From Helicobacter cholecystus (GTDB lineage Bacteria > Campylobacterota > Campylobacteria > Campylobacterales > Helicobacteraceae): 64,000 bases of DNA. This document shows, in pieces, positions 39,505 through 48,351 of this stretch (positions within the stretch are counted from its first letter, which is position 1; every line of letters begins with the position of its first letter). The stretch covers positions 1 to 64,000 of the forward strand of contig NZ_NXLU01000006.1 of the NCBI RefSeq assembly GCF_003364215.1, written 5' to 3'. Below the pieces are notes generated by a model. That model did not search any database. It worked only from the letters and a program-made list of their open reading frames with translations, and had not been told where the DNA came from. Made by a program: the position numbers and the translations under genes.

Positions 39505-39875
39505 AAAAATAGCTAAGGATAGAGGCATAGGATTTAATTGTATTTAAAGCAACTTTAGGGTTATGCCTTAACTTGTATTTGCCTAGTTTTTGTATTGTGT
39601 AAATACTCATTGATACTAAAGATATTTAATTTAAAATTTTTCAATCATTGGTATATCCTTAACTCAGTGATTATATAAATCTAATACTGAAATTCAACAA
39701 ACTTAACCCTACAACTCAAAACTTTACTTTGTATTTTAATTAATAGTTTCAAAGAAAGAAGAATAAAGAAAGAACTAAAATCTTAAAATTTTATATTCAA
39801 AAGATGTATTCTATATGGAGATCTTATCACTGAGACATAAAGGTGCAAACAAGAAAGATAAAAATAGTGTTTGCT
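39505..39875. other. Gene-free stretch before the end of mnmE
   Basis: About 370 nt, AT-rich. AGGCATA (39523-39529) and TATGCCT (39562-39568) can pair as a 7-bp stem with a 32-nt loop, soon after the small frame at 39322. Nothing else recognisable. Confidence 0.4.
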
Positions 39876-41225
39876 TTATTTCCCCAAACAAAACTCACTG
39901 AACATCTTATCGAGCAAATCTGTGCTTTCATAGGGCCTAGTGATTTTTCCAAGACTTTCAATAGCATCTCTAATATTATAAGAGAACAGCTCCAAACAAC
40001 CCTTGTGAAGCATTTCTTTTGCCTCACTCAAAAAGTCTAAAGTTTGCTCAATGCTCTGAATCTGATTGCTTGCACAAAGGAGTATTTCATCGCTTTCACT
40101 CTCTTGCAAAATACCTTGCAAATAGCTCACAAGTTCATCAATCTCCTTATTTTGTGCAGAGAGGCAAAAGGAGGGATAGGGTAAAGAATTTCTAACTTTT
40201 TGAGGCAAATCATTCTTATTAAAAATGCTAATAATCCTTTTTTTATCTTGAGTTTTGAGCAAATCAATGATTTTCTCATCCTCATCATCAAGTTCTTTTG
40301 AACCATCAAAAACAACAAGTATAATATCGCTTTTTTCCATTGCCTCCTTACTCTTTGCAATCCCTATATTTTCAATTTCATCGTCACTCTCTCTAATCCC
40401 AGCAGTATCAATCAATCTCACTTGAGTGCTTCCAATATTTAACATCTCCTCAATCGTATCTCTTGTAGTTCCTGCAATATTGCTAATAATGGCACGATCA
40501 TAAAGAAGCAAAGCATTGAGTAAAGAGCTTTTTCCAACATTGGGCTTTCCTACAATACACAAAGAAAATCCCTCAAAAATTCCCACTCTAGAGCGTGAAT
40601 GAAATAAGATTTTTTCAAGTCTTGTATAAAGCGTATCAATCTTTTGATTGAGGAGATCTAGGGTGTCTTCTGGAATATCCTCTTCACTATAATCAATCAT
40701 CACCTCACTATAGGCTAATGCCTCATAAAGACTTTCTCTACTTTGCTCAACAAAGACGCTTAATTCACCCTTGAGTTGTTTAAGAAGAGTTTTTTGGGCT
40801 TGAATACTTTTAGCCTCAATGAGTTTTGCCACAGCTTGAGCTTGTGAGAGATCAAGTCTGCCATTGAGAAAGGCTCGTTTAGTAAATTCTCCACTCTGAG
40901 CCAATCTCACCCCCAAATACAAAACTTCATCCAAAATTCGTCTGACCATCATATTTCCCCCATGGCATTGGATTTCAACAACATCTTCTCTGGTATAGCT
41001 ATAGGGAGCTTTAAAATAAATCACAATCACTTCATCAAGAATTTCACCCTCTCTATCATAAAGTGTTGTGAGCGTGGCATAGCGTGGAATGAAAGCAGAG
41101 TTTTTACTCAAGGTTTTAACAATCTCAAGACTTTTATCGCCACTTAAACGCACAATCCCTACTGCCCCTCCACCTAAAGGTGTGCTAATAGCAGCAATTG
41201 TAGACTTATTTTGTTCTAAACTCAT
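39876..41225 (-). CDS. mnmE: tRNA modification GTPase MnmE
   Basis: A 449-residue GTPase, full length. It works with MnmG on the wobble uridine of tRNAs. N-terminal formyl-THF-binding domain (AAISTPLGGGAVGIVRLSG), helical domain, G domain with GKPNVGKSSLLNALL (G1), AGTTRDTIEE (G2), IDTAGIRE (G3) and NKND (G4), and the essential C-terminal Cys in FCLGK. Its ATG lies 20 nt inside the end of jag. It is the last gene of the rpmH-rnpA-yidD-yidC-jag-mnmE operon, in the same order as in H. pylori. Confidence 0.97.
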   Translation of the reverse strand: MSLEQNKSTIAAISTPLGGGAVGIVRLSGDKSLEIVKTLSKNSAFIPRYATLTTLYDREGEILDEVIVIYFKAPYSYTREDVVEIQCHGGNMMVRRILDEVLYLGVRLAQSGEFTKRAFLNGRLDLSQAQAVAKLIEAKSIQAQKTLLKQLKGELSVFVEQSRESLYEALAYSEVMIDYSEEDIPEDTLDLLNQKIDTLYTRLEKILFHSRSRVGIFEGFSLCIVGKPNVGKSSLLNALLLYDRAIISNIAGTTRDTIEEMLNIGSTQVRLIDTAGIRESDDEIENIGIAKSKEAMEKSDIILVVFDGSKELDDEDEKIIDLLKTQDKKRIISIFNKNDLPQKVRNSLPYPSFCLSAQNKEIDELVSYLQGILQESESDEILLCASNQIQSIEQTLDFLSEAKEMLHKGCLELFSYNIRDAIESLGKITRPYESTDLLDKMFSEFCLGK

Positions 41226-41964
41226 TGATAGAAATCACACTCTCAACCTCTGAGATTTGTTTAATAATAATATATTTATCAGGCATAGCTTCACGAAATC
41301 TTCTGAGTGCAATATTTGCAGTTAAGGGATCAAAAGTGCGCGATTGGAAAAATGTACGAGAGATGATTTGATCATAATTCTCTTCTAAATACTCCTCAAT
41401 GCGTTTTTCTTTATTTTTAAGAAAATCAGCAATCTCTAATCTTAATCCCATCCCATATTCTTTTTTAAGCCAAATTGCCAAAAGATGATAAATAGAGCTA
41501 TAGCGATATCCCTTCTCACCAATAAGTAACCCACAATCTTCACCGCTAAACTCAATGCTTACAATCCCTTCAGCTTCCATTCTTACTTTAACAGAATCAA
41601 TATTATAAGGAAGGAGTGCAAAAAGCTTATCAACTTCTTGTGAAATCTCATCACATAATTGACTGGAAGTAAGACGCTCTTGGAAGAAGTTTTTTTCAAT
41701 CTGTGTGCAAGTATCTTTTTGAGCATAATAGGATTTATCTACTGTATATTCTTCTTGTTGAGGTTTAAATACCTCTTTGAACTCAGGATAATTTTCTTTT
41801 TCTCTTTTTCTAGCGACAATCACCGCATCTTTGCGTCCAATACCTAAAAATCCTTTTGAAGACTCAATAGCAATTTCATATTCTATATCTTCTTTTGGGC
41901 ATCCAAAATAAATTGCTGCATTACTGATTGCTTCTTGGACACTCTCTGCACTGAATCGTTTCAT
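41206..41964 (-). CDS. jag: Jag/KhpB family RNA-binding protein
   Basis: A 252-residue protein with an N-terminal Jag domain (MKRFSAESVQEAISNAAIYF ... ESSKGFLGIGRKDAVIVA), a charged linker, a KH domain (about 120-185, SGEDCGLLIGEKGYRYSSIYHLL) and a C-terminal R3H-like region. Jag/KhpB proteins bind RNA and are commonly encoded beside yidC. The stop of yidC overlaps its ATG by 4 nt, which fits coupled translation. Confidence 0.9.
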   Translation of the reverse strand: MKRFSAESVQEAISNAAIYFGCPKEDIEYEIAIESSKGFLGIGRKDAVIVARKREKENYPEFKEVFKPQQEEYTVDKSYYAQKDTCTQIEKNFFQERLTSSQLCDEISQEVDKLFALLPYNIDSVKVRMEAEGIVSIEFSGEDCGLLIGEKGYRYSSIYHLLAIWLKKEYGMGLRLEIADFLKNKEKRIEEYLEENYDQIISRTFFQSRTFDPLTANIALRRFREAMPDKYIIIKQISEVESVISINEFRTK

Positions 41965-43577
41965 TGTTTTAATTCCTTTTGTTTTTTGACAATTCTATTA
42001 ATAATAATTTGTTGAACAATAGAAAGAACATTATTTACACTCCAATACAATACCAAACCTGCTGGAAATGGGAAAATAATAAAGAAAATTGTAAAAAATA
42101 ATGGTAAGAGTTTAAAAACTTTCTCTTGCATTGGATCAGTATAGGTTGCAGGTGTCATAATCTGTGAAATATACATTGTTGCACCCATTACAAGCGGTAA
42201 GATATAGTAGGGATCAATCACTGAGAGATCATGAATCCAAAAAATCCATGGCTCAGCCTTGAGTTCTACAGCACAATAAAGAACCTTATAGATTGCAAAA
42301 AACACAGGAATTTGAAGAAGTAATGGCAAACATCCTCCTAAAGGATTTGCACCATTTTTCTTATAAAGCTCCATAATATGCTTTTGCATTTTTTGAGGAT
42401 CTTCTTTATATTGAGTCTGGATTCTCTTCATCTCAGGAGCTAAATCTTTGAGCTTTTGCATTCCAATCATTCCCTTATAGCTAAGCGGGAAAAGCGCGAT
42501 ACGCACAAGGATTGTAAGCAATACAATCGCCCAACCCCAATTTCCACAAAGATTATGCAAAACTTCTAAAAGTAAGAAAAGAGGTTTAGCAAAGAATGTA
42601 ATTAGACCATACTCAACAACATCTCCAAGCGGTGCATAAAGGGTTTTGAGATCTTGATAATTTTTTGGACCAATATATCCCCCCAACTCTTTGCTCCCCT
42701 CAATCAAAATAAATCCAATAGGACTAATAGAAGGAATCTTACCATCTACAAAAACCTCAAATTTTCCTTTTTTTTCATAAAGCAAGGTTGTAAAATAGCG
42801 ATCCACACTTGCTAAAAATGCTACATCTTTAAAAGTTTCCACACCTTCAACATCATCTTTTTCAAATTTTTCAAGTGTCCCACCATTTTGTAAAATTGTG
42901 CCTAAGAATGCATACTCATCACTATCTGCAACAGGTCTTGCGCCATTGGTGAGAAAAAATTTACTCATAGGATTACTAGAAGTAATTTTTAGCTCATAGC
43001 TGAGATTAGGGTAAATTGTGATAGTTTTTTTCAAAGTTTCACTTCCAAGATTTTGGATTAGTTCAAAGCTTACAGGCTTATCAGTGATGCTTATCTCTGA
43101 AGTTTGTGTGCTATAAGCGGTGCTGAAGGCTTTTTGATTGATTTGATCATCTGCAAATCTTACTTCAAGAGGGCGAGTGAGTGAACTATCAAGCAAGGGC
43201 ACTTTATCAATAGATCTATTTTGTTGTTTTTTACCCAAAAGCTTAGAAAAAAGATTTTGGCTTTGTGGCTTAGCAAATTTTTTGTCTTTAAGATAGATTT
43301 GCTCAATCCGTCCCAATGAATCAAACTCAATTTCAAAATCTTTTGAAGATACTCTAAGCAGTGGAGTTTTAGCTTTTAGTGATGTTGGGGAATTTTGAGT
43401 GGGGGAATGTATTTGTTGTTTTTCTACATTAGGAGCTTGGATTGCTTTACTCTCTTGGATTTGCGTGGGTTTTTCTTGTGGAAAAAAATAAGAATAGGCA
43501 CTAAAAAAAGCAAATGTTAGAGCCACAGCTCCAAGCATTCTTATCATTGAAAATGAATTATCCTGATTTGGGTTCAT
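41961..43577 (-). CDS. yidC: Membrane protein insertase YidC
   Basis: A 538-residue Gram-negative-type YidC that inserts and folds inner-membrane proteins. Features: N-terminal membrane anchor (about 10-26), a large periplasmic beta-sandwich domain (about 70-320), then the conserved insertase core with about five helices (WGWAIVLLTILVRIALFPLSYKGM, MELYKKNGANPLGGCLPLLLQIPVFFAIYKVL-type residues). It is tightly linked to yidD (4-nt overlap) and jag. Confidence 0.96.
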   Translation of the reverse strand: MNPNQDNSFSMIRMLGAVALTFAFFSAYSYFFPQEKPTQIQESKAIQAPNVEKQQIHSPTQNSPTSLKAKTPLLRVSSKDFEIEFDSLGRIEQIYLKDKKFAKPQSQNLFSKLLGKKQQNRSIDKVPLLDSSLTRPLEVRFADDQINQKAFSTAYSTQTSEISITDKPVSFELIQNLGSETLKKTITIYPNLSYELKITSSNPMSKFFLTNGARPVADSDEYAFLGTILQNGGTLEKFEKDDVEGVETFKDVAFLASVDRYFTTLLYEKKGKFEVFVDGKIPSISPIGFILIEGSKELGGYIGPKNYQDLKTLYAPLGDVVEYGLITFFAKPLFLLLEVLHNLCGNWGWAIVLLTILVRIALFPLSYKGMIGMQKLKDLAPEMKRIQTQYKEDPQKMQKHIMELYKKNGANPLGGCLPLLLQIPVFFAIYKVLYCAVELKAEPWIFWIHDLSVIDPYYILPLVMGATMYISQIMTPATYTDPMQEKVFKLLPLFFTIFFIIFPFPAGLVLYWSVNNVLSIVQQIIINRIVKKQKELKQ

Positions 43578-43945
43578 AAAAAATCCTTAATGATATAGGC
43601 TCGAATTTTAATCGGCTTGCAAACAAACAAAGGGGTTACAACACTCTTACAAGGGATTAACCAATAAGAAATTTTGATTGGCTTATACTCCACTCTTTTT
43701 AGCAAAATGCTAATACAGGGATAGTCAAAACCACCTTTAAAAAATTGGTTGCATTTAAGAATTCTTATTATAGAGAAAAACAGAGCATAAAAACTAGGAG
43801 TTAATTCAAAAAGTATTAAAGAATATGAGGAACAAGAAGGATGGTAACGACAAGAAGGGGGTGTAAGGGGGGAGATAAATCGCTGATACACTCTTATAAA
43901 AATCCAAAAGATCTTTTTTAAAAACAAATCAAATGCACAAAGCAT
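43574..43945 (-). CDS. yidD: Membrane protein insertion efficiency factor YidD
   Basis: A 123-residue YidD, with the family core IRVYQRFISPLTPPSCRYHPSCSSYSL (about 17-43) and GGFDYP near residue 71. It has a longer C-terminal tail than the usual 70-85 residues. YidD assists YidC-dependent membrane insertion. It starts 17 nt inside the end of rnpA and its stop overlaps yidC. Confidence 0.9.
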   Translation of the reverse strand: MLCAFDLFLKKIFWIFIRVYQRFISPLTPPSCRYHPSCSSYSLILFELTPSFYALFFSIIRILKCNQFFKGGFDYPCISILLKRVEYKPIKISYWLIPCKSVVTPLFVCKPIKIRAYIIKDFL

Positions 43946-44333
43946 GATGTTTCCCTCTAGTCTTGGACAAAAACTCTAAAATCTCTGTTTCAAACTCAAC
44001 GTAGGGCATTTTTTGCACTCCTTCTTTTGCCATAAAAACTACAATCATTTGTGGAAAAAGATGTGCATAATTGCGGCAAAATCCACGAAAACGGCGTTTA
44101 ACTAGATTACGTTGTGGAGAGTTTCCAACCTTTTTAGAAACACTAAGACCAAATATTAAATTTTTGGGAAGTCCAAGAAAATGATTAAAAATCTTTTTTT
44201 CTTTGTAAGAAAATGTTTTATTTTGGAATGAATGTCTAAGGCTTAGGGCATAGAGATTAAAAAACTCCCCATAATGCCTTCTACCATTTTTATAAACAAA
44301 GTCAAATTCTACCTTGTTTTTAAGTGTTATCAT
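43929..44333 (-). CDS. rnpA: Ribonuclease P protein component
   Basis: A 134-residue basic protein that assists the RNase P RNA in trimming tRNA 5' ends. The signature RNLVKRRFRGFCRN lies near residues 73-86, preceded by FGLSVSKKVGNSPQ. It starts only 3 nt after the rpmH stop. The rnpB RNA gene is not in the window. Confidence 0.93.
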   Translation of the reverse strand: MITLKNKVEFDFVYKNGRRHYGEFFNLYALSLRHSFQNKTFSYKEKKIFNHFLGLPKNLIFGLSVSKKVGNSPQRNLVKRRFRGFCRNYAHLFPQMIVVFMAKEGVQKMPYVEFETEILEFLSKTRGKHHALCI

Positions 44334-44336
44334 TGC

Positions 44337-44471
44337 TTAGACTGAAAGTCTCTTTCTGCCTTTTGCTCTTCTTGCATTAATCACTTTTCGACCATTTTTT
44401 GTCTTCATTCTTACGCGAAAACCATGTGTTCTCTTGCGTGGAGTGTTATGAGGTTGATAAGTTCTTTTCAT
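44337..44471 (-). CDS. rpmH: 50S ribosomal protein L34
   Basis: A 44-residue highly basic protein: [20 protein letters not shown], then the usual [21 protein letters not shown] block and the ending SV. It is full length for L34. A GAAGGA ribosome site lies upstream of the ATG. It opens the rpmH-rnpA-yidD-yidC-jag-mnmE operon, just after the terminator of the exbBD operon. Confidence 0.96.
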   Translation of the reverse strand: MKRTYQPHNTPRKRTHGFRVRMKTKNGRKVINARRAKGRKRLSV

Positions 44472-44495
44472 CTACAATCCTTCATTCTTAGAAAT

Positions 44496-44521
44496 AAAAA
44501 AGGGTAATTATGCCTTTTTTT
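44496..44521 (-). terminator. Terminator after exbD
   Basis: On the minus strand AAAAAAGG (44520-44513), a 9-nt loop, then CCTTTTTT (44503-44496) ending in a T run, 4 nt after the exbD stop. It separates the exbBD operon from rpmH. Confidence 0.55.
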
Positions 44522-44523
44522 GT

Positions 44524-44916
44524 CTAAGTTTTTGCTTTATCTTGCACCAAAATATAGACTTTATCTAATTTATTTTTTTGCAAAAGCTGCATAACTTGCA
44601 CAAAAGCATCAAATTCACTTTTTTTATCACCCTTAAGAGTAATTTGAGTCTTTTTATCTAGACTTGCCACTCTTGAGCTTAAAGTAGAGAATGCAACAAG
44701 CTCATTTCCCCAAAAAAATTTCCCACCTTTATTAATAGAAATAACAATTTCTTTCTTCTCAATCTCTTGCAAGTCTTTGCCATCTTGTTGAGATTTGGGG
44801 ATATCTATAGGAACCTTACTGGTATTAACAAATGTAGCACTTGTTAAAACAATAACAAGCAAAACAAGCATAATATCAATAAATGGAACAAGATTCATTG
44901 AATCCATTTTTTTCAT
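44524..44916 (-). CDS. exbD: Biopolymer transport protein ExbD/TolR family
   Basis: A 130-residue protein with one N-terminal membrane helix (about 10-28) holding the proton-channel aspartate in VPFIDIMLVLLVIVL, then a periplasmic domain. With ExbB it uses the proton gradient to drive TonB-dependent uptake through the outer membrane. It begins 1 nt after exbB. No tonB is adjacent, so a TolR role is not excluded. Confidence 0.88.
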   Translation of the reverse strand: MKKMDSMNLVPFIDIMLVLLVIVLTSATFVNTSKVPIDIPKSQQDGKDLQEIEKKEIVISINKGGKFFWGNELVAFSTLSSRVASLDKKTQITLKGDKKSEFDAFVQVMQLLQKNKLDKVYILVQDKAKT

Positions 44917-44917
44917 T

Positions 44918-45340
44918 CTAACCCCTTTGCTCTGGGTGATGATAGATTTCCCATTGCTTGATAATCACCTCTGATTTTCTAAGCAAAAAATTATAAGACA
45001 CAATTGAGGGGATAGCCACAATAAGCCCCATTGCCGTAGCCTTAAGAGCTAAAGAGAGACCAACCATAATGCCTTGGGTATCTGCATTACTTCCAAGCTC
45101 TAAGAAAGTAACCATAATGCCAGCTACAGTCCCAAGCAATCCTACATAAGGAGCATTTGAGCCAATTGTTGCAATTAAAGTTAAGCGTTTATGCAAATCC
45201 ATTTCAAGCACTCTTTTATCATCATAATCACTCACACGCATTGTTGCATAAAACCAGATTCTCTCCAATGCAATGCCTACAACAACTACACTTAAAAAGC
45301 ATAAAAATCCTAGCACTCCATAATCTATCCATTCTTTCAT
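44918..45340 (-). CDS. exbB: Biopolymer transport protein ExbB/TolQ family
   Basis: A 140-residue short ExbB. Helix one is at about 8-28; the conserved pair of channel helices follows (ATIGSNAPYVGLLGTVAGIM and LSLALKATAMGLIVAIPSIVSYNF). It forms the pentameric stator of the ExbB-ExbD motor. It starts 8 nt after smpB and just before exbD, in the same order as H. pylori. Confidence 0.9.
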   Translation of the reverse strand: MKEWIDYGVLGFLCFLSVVVVGIALERIWFYATMRVSDYDDKRVLEMDLHKRLTLIATIGSNAPYVGLLGTVAGIMVTFLELGSNADTQGIMVGLSLALKATAMGLIVAIPSIVSYNFLLRKSEVIIKQWEIYHHPEQRG

Positions 45341-45348
45341 TGTCTATC

Positions 45349-45801
45349 CTATCTATATTTTTTTAAAGCCATTTGTGCTTCACGATCTAAGATTTTTCTT
45401 TTCAAGGTCTCTCTTTTATCGTGGAGATTTTTTCCCTTAGCAAGGGCAATGCTAACTTTTACTCTATTATGTTTATTAAAATAGAGCACTAATGGCACAA
45501 GAGTTAAACCCTCTTGTGAGATTTTCCCTAATAATTTATCAATCTCTTTGCGATGAAGCAAAAGCTTTCTCTCTCTTGTTTCATTGGGTCTAAAAAATGT
45601 ATGAGTAGTTTGTAGATATGAAATATGTGCATGAAATAAAAATGCTTCACCTTTGACAATTTTTATAAAACTATCCTTAAGATTTACTCTCCCTGCCCTA
45701 ATAGACTTCACCTCCGAGCCACTAAGCACAATGCCAGCTTCATATTTTTCTAAAATTTCATAATCAAAAAAAGCTTTTTTATTTTTAGCAATCATCTTCA
45801 T
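45349..45801 (-). CDS. smpB: SsrA-binding protein SmpB
   Basis: A 150-residue protein that carries tmRNA to stalled ribosomes. Features: [29 protein letters not shown] (N-terminal block), [39 protein letters not shown] and a basic C-terminal tail. The tmRNA gene itself is not in the window. It overlaps ispE by 4 nt. Confidence 0.96.
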   Translation of the reverse strand: MKMIAKNKKAFFDYEILEKYEAGIVLSGSEVKSIRAGRVNLKDSFIKIVKGEAFLFHAHISYLQTTHTFFRPNETRERKLLLHRKEIDKLLGKISQEGLTLVPLVLYFNKHNRVKVSIALAKGKNLHDKRETLKRKILDREAQMALKKYR

Positions 45802-46571
45802 CCCAATCCCTTTACTCTAAAAAAACTACTCCCACTCCCACTAAAAAACCACCCCTCTCCCAAATCCTTACTCATTACTTCTAATTGAGGGTATAGACTT
45901 AAAGCAGGGATAAAAAGATCATTAAGCTCTAAAGGAGAAAATCTTGATAAAAGCTCAATACTTGAGAGATTAAGAAAATCTACTTTGGGCACACTTTGAA
46001 TTTTTTGATTTTGTAAAAGAAAGTCAAAAGCTTGATAGACTTTAGCTGTATTGCAAAAAATCTCAGGAGTAAAAATCTCATAGGTGTAATGAGTATTTTC
46101 TGTAAATTCTTGAACAATCTCTCCGCTTCCCATTACATTGGCACTCTCAAACTCATTGACAAAAAAACTCACATCTGAGCCAATTGTGGGGGCGATATTT
46201 TTGAGTATATCCTTTGGAAGTTGCAACCTTCTTGCCATTTCACATAAAAATGCTCCAGCATCCGCACTTCCTCCTCCAAGCCCTGCACCTTGTGGAATAT
46301 TTTTTTGCACCTCCACTCTTAAACTTTCAAAATAAGTACAATGCATAGGAAATTCTCTCTTAAGCGCTTCTTTAGCCTTATAGATGAGATTAGCTTGCAT
46401 AGGGCAAGAAAACTCTCCTTTAATCTCAAAATTCTTTACGCCCTCCAAAATTTCCATCTCATCATAAAGTTCCCCGTAAGCAAGAACAAAACGTGAAAAT
46501 AGGGGGTGCATTCCTCCTTCAAGTGGAGGAAGAATATTTAAAAAAATATTGAGTTTGGGAAAGATTTTCAT
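45798..46571 (-). CDS. ispE: 4-diphosphocytidyl-2-C-methyl-D-erythritol kinase
   Basis: A 257-residue GHMP kinase of the MEP isoprenoid pathway. The ATP motif [19 protein letters not shown] lies near residues 90-108, SDVSFFV follows and the C-terminal glycine motif is FSGSGSSFF. The N-terminal [13 protein letters not shown] keeps the KxN core. dxr and ispDF of the same pathway are elsewhere in the window. It overlaps both csrA and smpB by 4 nt. Confidence 0.95.
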   Translation of the reverse strand: MKIFPKLNIFLNILPPLEGGMHPLFSRFVLAYGELYDEMEILEGVKNFEIKGEFSCPMQANLIYKAKEALKREFPMHCTYFESLRVEVQKNIPQGAGLGGGSADAGAFLCEMARRLQLPKDILKNIAPTIGSDVSFFVNEFESANVMGSGEIVQEFTENTHYTYEIFTPEIFCNTAKVYQAFDFLLQNQKIQSVPKVDFLNLSSIELLSRFSPLELNDLFIPALSLYPQLEVMSKDLGEGWFFSGSGSSFFRVKGLG

Positions 46572-46798
46572 TTTTTAATGTGTTTAGAAATAGCCTCAAG
46601 CTGTGCTTGATTAAGAAATGTTGTAGCTCTTTTATTTTCGCATACAACCGCATCCTTAAGTTCAGAGCGTAAAATCAACATCTGAGGCGGAGCATCAAAC
46701 CCAAGCTTAACATTTCCTTTATCAATAGAGATGATTTTGATCACAATATTATCTCCAATTACTACACTTTCTTCCTCTTTTCTTGACAAGATTAGCAT
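46568..46798 (-). CDS. csrA: Carbon storage regulator CsrA
   Basis: A 76-residue RNA-binding translational regulator. It begins MLILSRKEEESVVIGDNIVI and continues IKIISIDKGNVKLGFDAP. The C-terminal tail is longer than in E. coli CsrA (61 residues), as in other epsilonproteobacteria. In Campylobacter and Helicobacter it affects flagellar and virulence gene expression. It overlaps truB by 7 nt and ispE by 4 nt. Confidence 0.95.
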   Translation of the reverse strand: MLILSRKEEESVVIGDNIVIKIISIDKGNVKLGFDAPPQMLILRSELKDAVVCENKRATTFLNQAQLEAISKHIKK

Positions 46799-47622
46799 CT
46801 AGGCATCCTATTTAACCGATATTTGACTTCTTGATTTTTATTAATTTCAATTATAGAGAAAAAATCATCAAAAATAACCAAATAAGGTGTATGGATTAAA
46901 AGGTTTTGATTCTTTAATTTTATTTTTTTTCCATTTTTAAAATCACATTTGTATTCATCTAAAGAAATTCTTTTAGGTGTAAGATGAGAGAAAATATCAA
47001 GCGGTTTGATCTCTTCTCTTTCTATTTTCACACTCCCCTCACCCACTCTTTTTAATGCACTTAAAGCTCCTTTTACTCCCAATCTCTGAGCAATCATCTC
47101 ACCCAAACTTCTAATGTATGCCCCTTCACTCACTTCCACCCTAAAACTTATAAAAGGGTGATTATAGGAGAGCAATTCTATTGCAAAAATCTCCATTTCG
47201 CACTCTTGCAATTCAAATTCTATTCCGCTTCTTGCTAATTCATAAGCTCTTTTACCCTTAATATGCTTGGCACTAAACTTAGGAGGTATATATTTAATTT
47301 TTCCTATAAAACTCTTTAAGATCTCATTCACTCTATCTCTATCTAGCTCTTTAACACACTTCACACTCTCAATACGCTCAATATCCAAACTCTCACTCTC
47401 CACCCCTAGCCAAAGCGTAGTTTCATAAGATTTGATGCTCTTATCCAAATAGTCAAAGAGCTTAGTATAACTTCCAACCCCCACAAGCAAAAGTCCTGAG
47501 GCAAAAGGATCAAGCGTTCCAGAATATCCGCATTTAAGAAATTGATACTTTCTCTTTAACTTCATTAAAAAGTGATTACTGCTCACTCCTGCAGGCTTAT
47601 ATGTCGCAAAAAGAGCATTCAT
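46792..47622 (-). CDS. truB: tRNA pseudouridine-55 synthase
   Basis: A 276-residue TruB. Catalytic Asp is in the block GYSGTLDPFASGLLLVG (about residue 37), followed by SYETTLWLGVESESLD, IPPKFSAKHIKGKRAYELAR and VSEGAYIRSLGEMI. It makes pseudouridine 55 in the T loop of tRNAs. It is embedded in the rdgB-truB-csrA-ispE-smpB overlap chain. Confidence 0.95.
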   Translation of the reverse strand: MNALFATYKPAGVSSNHFLMKLKRKYQFLKCGYSGTLDPFASGLLLVGVGSYTKLFDYLDKSIKSYETTLWLGVESESLDIERIESVKCVKELDRDRVNEILKSFIGKIKYIPPKFSAKHIKGKRAYELARSGIEFELQECEMEIFAIELLSYNHPFISFRVEVSEGAYIRSLGEMIAQRLGVKGALSALKRVGEGSVKIEREEIKPLDIFSHLTPKRISLDEYKCDFKNGKKIKLKNQNLLIHTPYLVIFDDFFSIIEINKNQEVKYRLNRMPRC

Positions 47623-48269
47623 AAAATCTCTTTATAAAAGGCTTTAAATTTTTGCAATGCATAAAATCGATGAGAAAGAGTGTTTTTCTCTTTGATCTTA
47701 TCTAATGTAACAGTATAACCTTTGGGAATGAAGAGTGGATCATATCCAAAAGCCTTAGGATTAAGAGGTGCACTCACCACTTTTCCTTCCAACTCTCCAT
47801 AAAATTCCCCCTCCACTCTCTCTCCTCTCACTCTTCCACACACTGCTAAAGTGCATACAAATTTAGCATCACTCTCTCCTCCAATTTTTGACAAATAGCT
47901 TAATAGCTTAAGATTATTTGCCTCATCACTTCCCCCCTTTATAGGGATTTGAAAATCTCCCTCTCTAAGCTCTTTTAAACTTGCCTTAATATTTGCAAAT
48001 CTAGCCGAATAAATCATAGGCATGCCGTTTAAAGCATCAACACATAATCCACTATCATCTGCAATCACTAAATAATCTCCCTCCAACTTCTGGATTTTGT
48101 TTTCAATCGTCCTTGCTTTAATCCACGCATTTTGGCTAAAACTTTGACCCTCTTCAATAATCTCAAAATCTCCAAGAAGCTCTTGATAACTCATAATCTT
48201 TTCTATCCCTAAAATTGCTTCAATTTCTTTGATTTTTTTGGCATTTGCACTTGCTAAAATAATTTTCAT
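47619..48269 (-). CDS. rdgB: dITP/XTP pyrophosphatase (RdgB/HAM1 family)
   Basis: A 216-residue enzyme that removes non-canonical purine triphosphates. Motifs: MKIILASANAKKIKEIEAIL, NAWIKA, VIADDSGLCVDAL, PMIYSARF, FGYDPLFIPKG and the C-terminal LSHRFYAL. The family is usually about 195-200 residues; the extra length is in the 110-150 region. It is the first gene of the operon running left to exbD, with divergent MFS gene 82 nt away. Confidence 0.94.
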   Translation of the reverse strand: MKIILASANAKKIKEIEAILGIEKIMSYQELLGDFEIIEEGQSFSQNAWIKARTIENKIQKLEGDYLVIADDSGLCVDALNGMPMIYSARFANIKASLKELREGDFQIPIKGGSDEANNLKLLSYLSKIGGESDAKFVCTLAVCGRVRGERVEGEFYGELEGKVVSAPLNPKAFGYDPLFIPKGYTVTLDKIKEKNTLSHRFYALQKFKAFYKEIL

Positions 48270-48351
48270 TTTTCCCTCTTAAAAGTCAATTTTTTTTAGA
48301 TACAATGCCGAAATTTTAGTCAAAAACCTCCAAATTTAAGGTCTAATTACT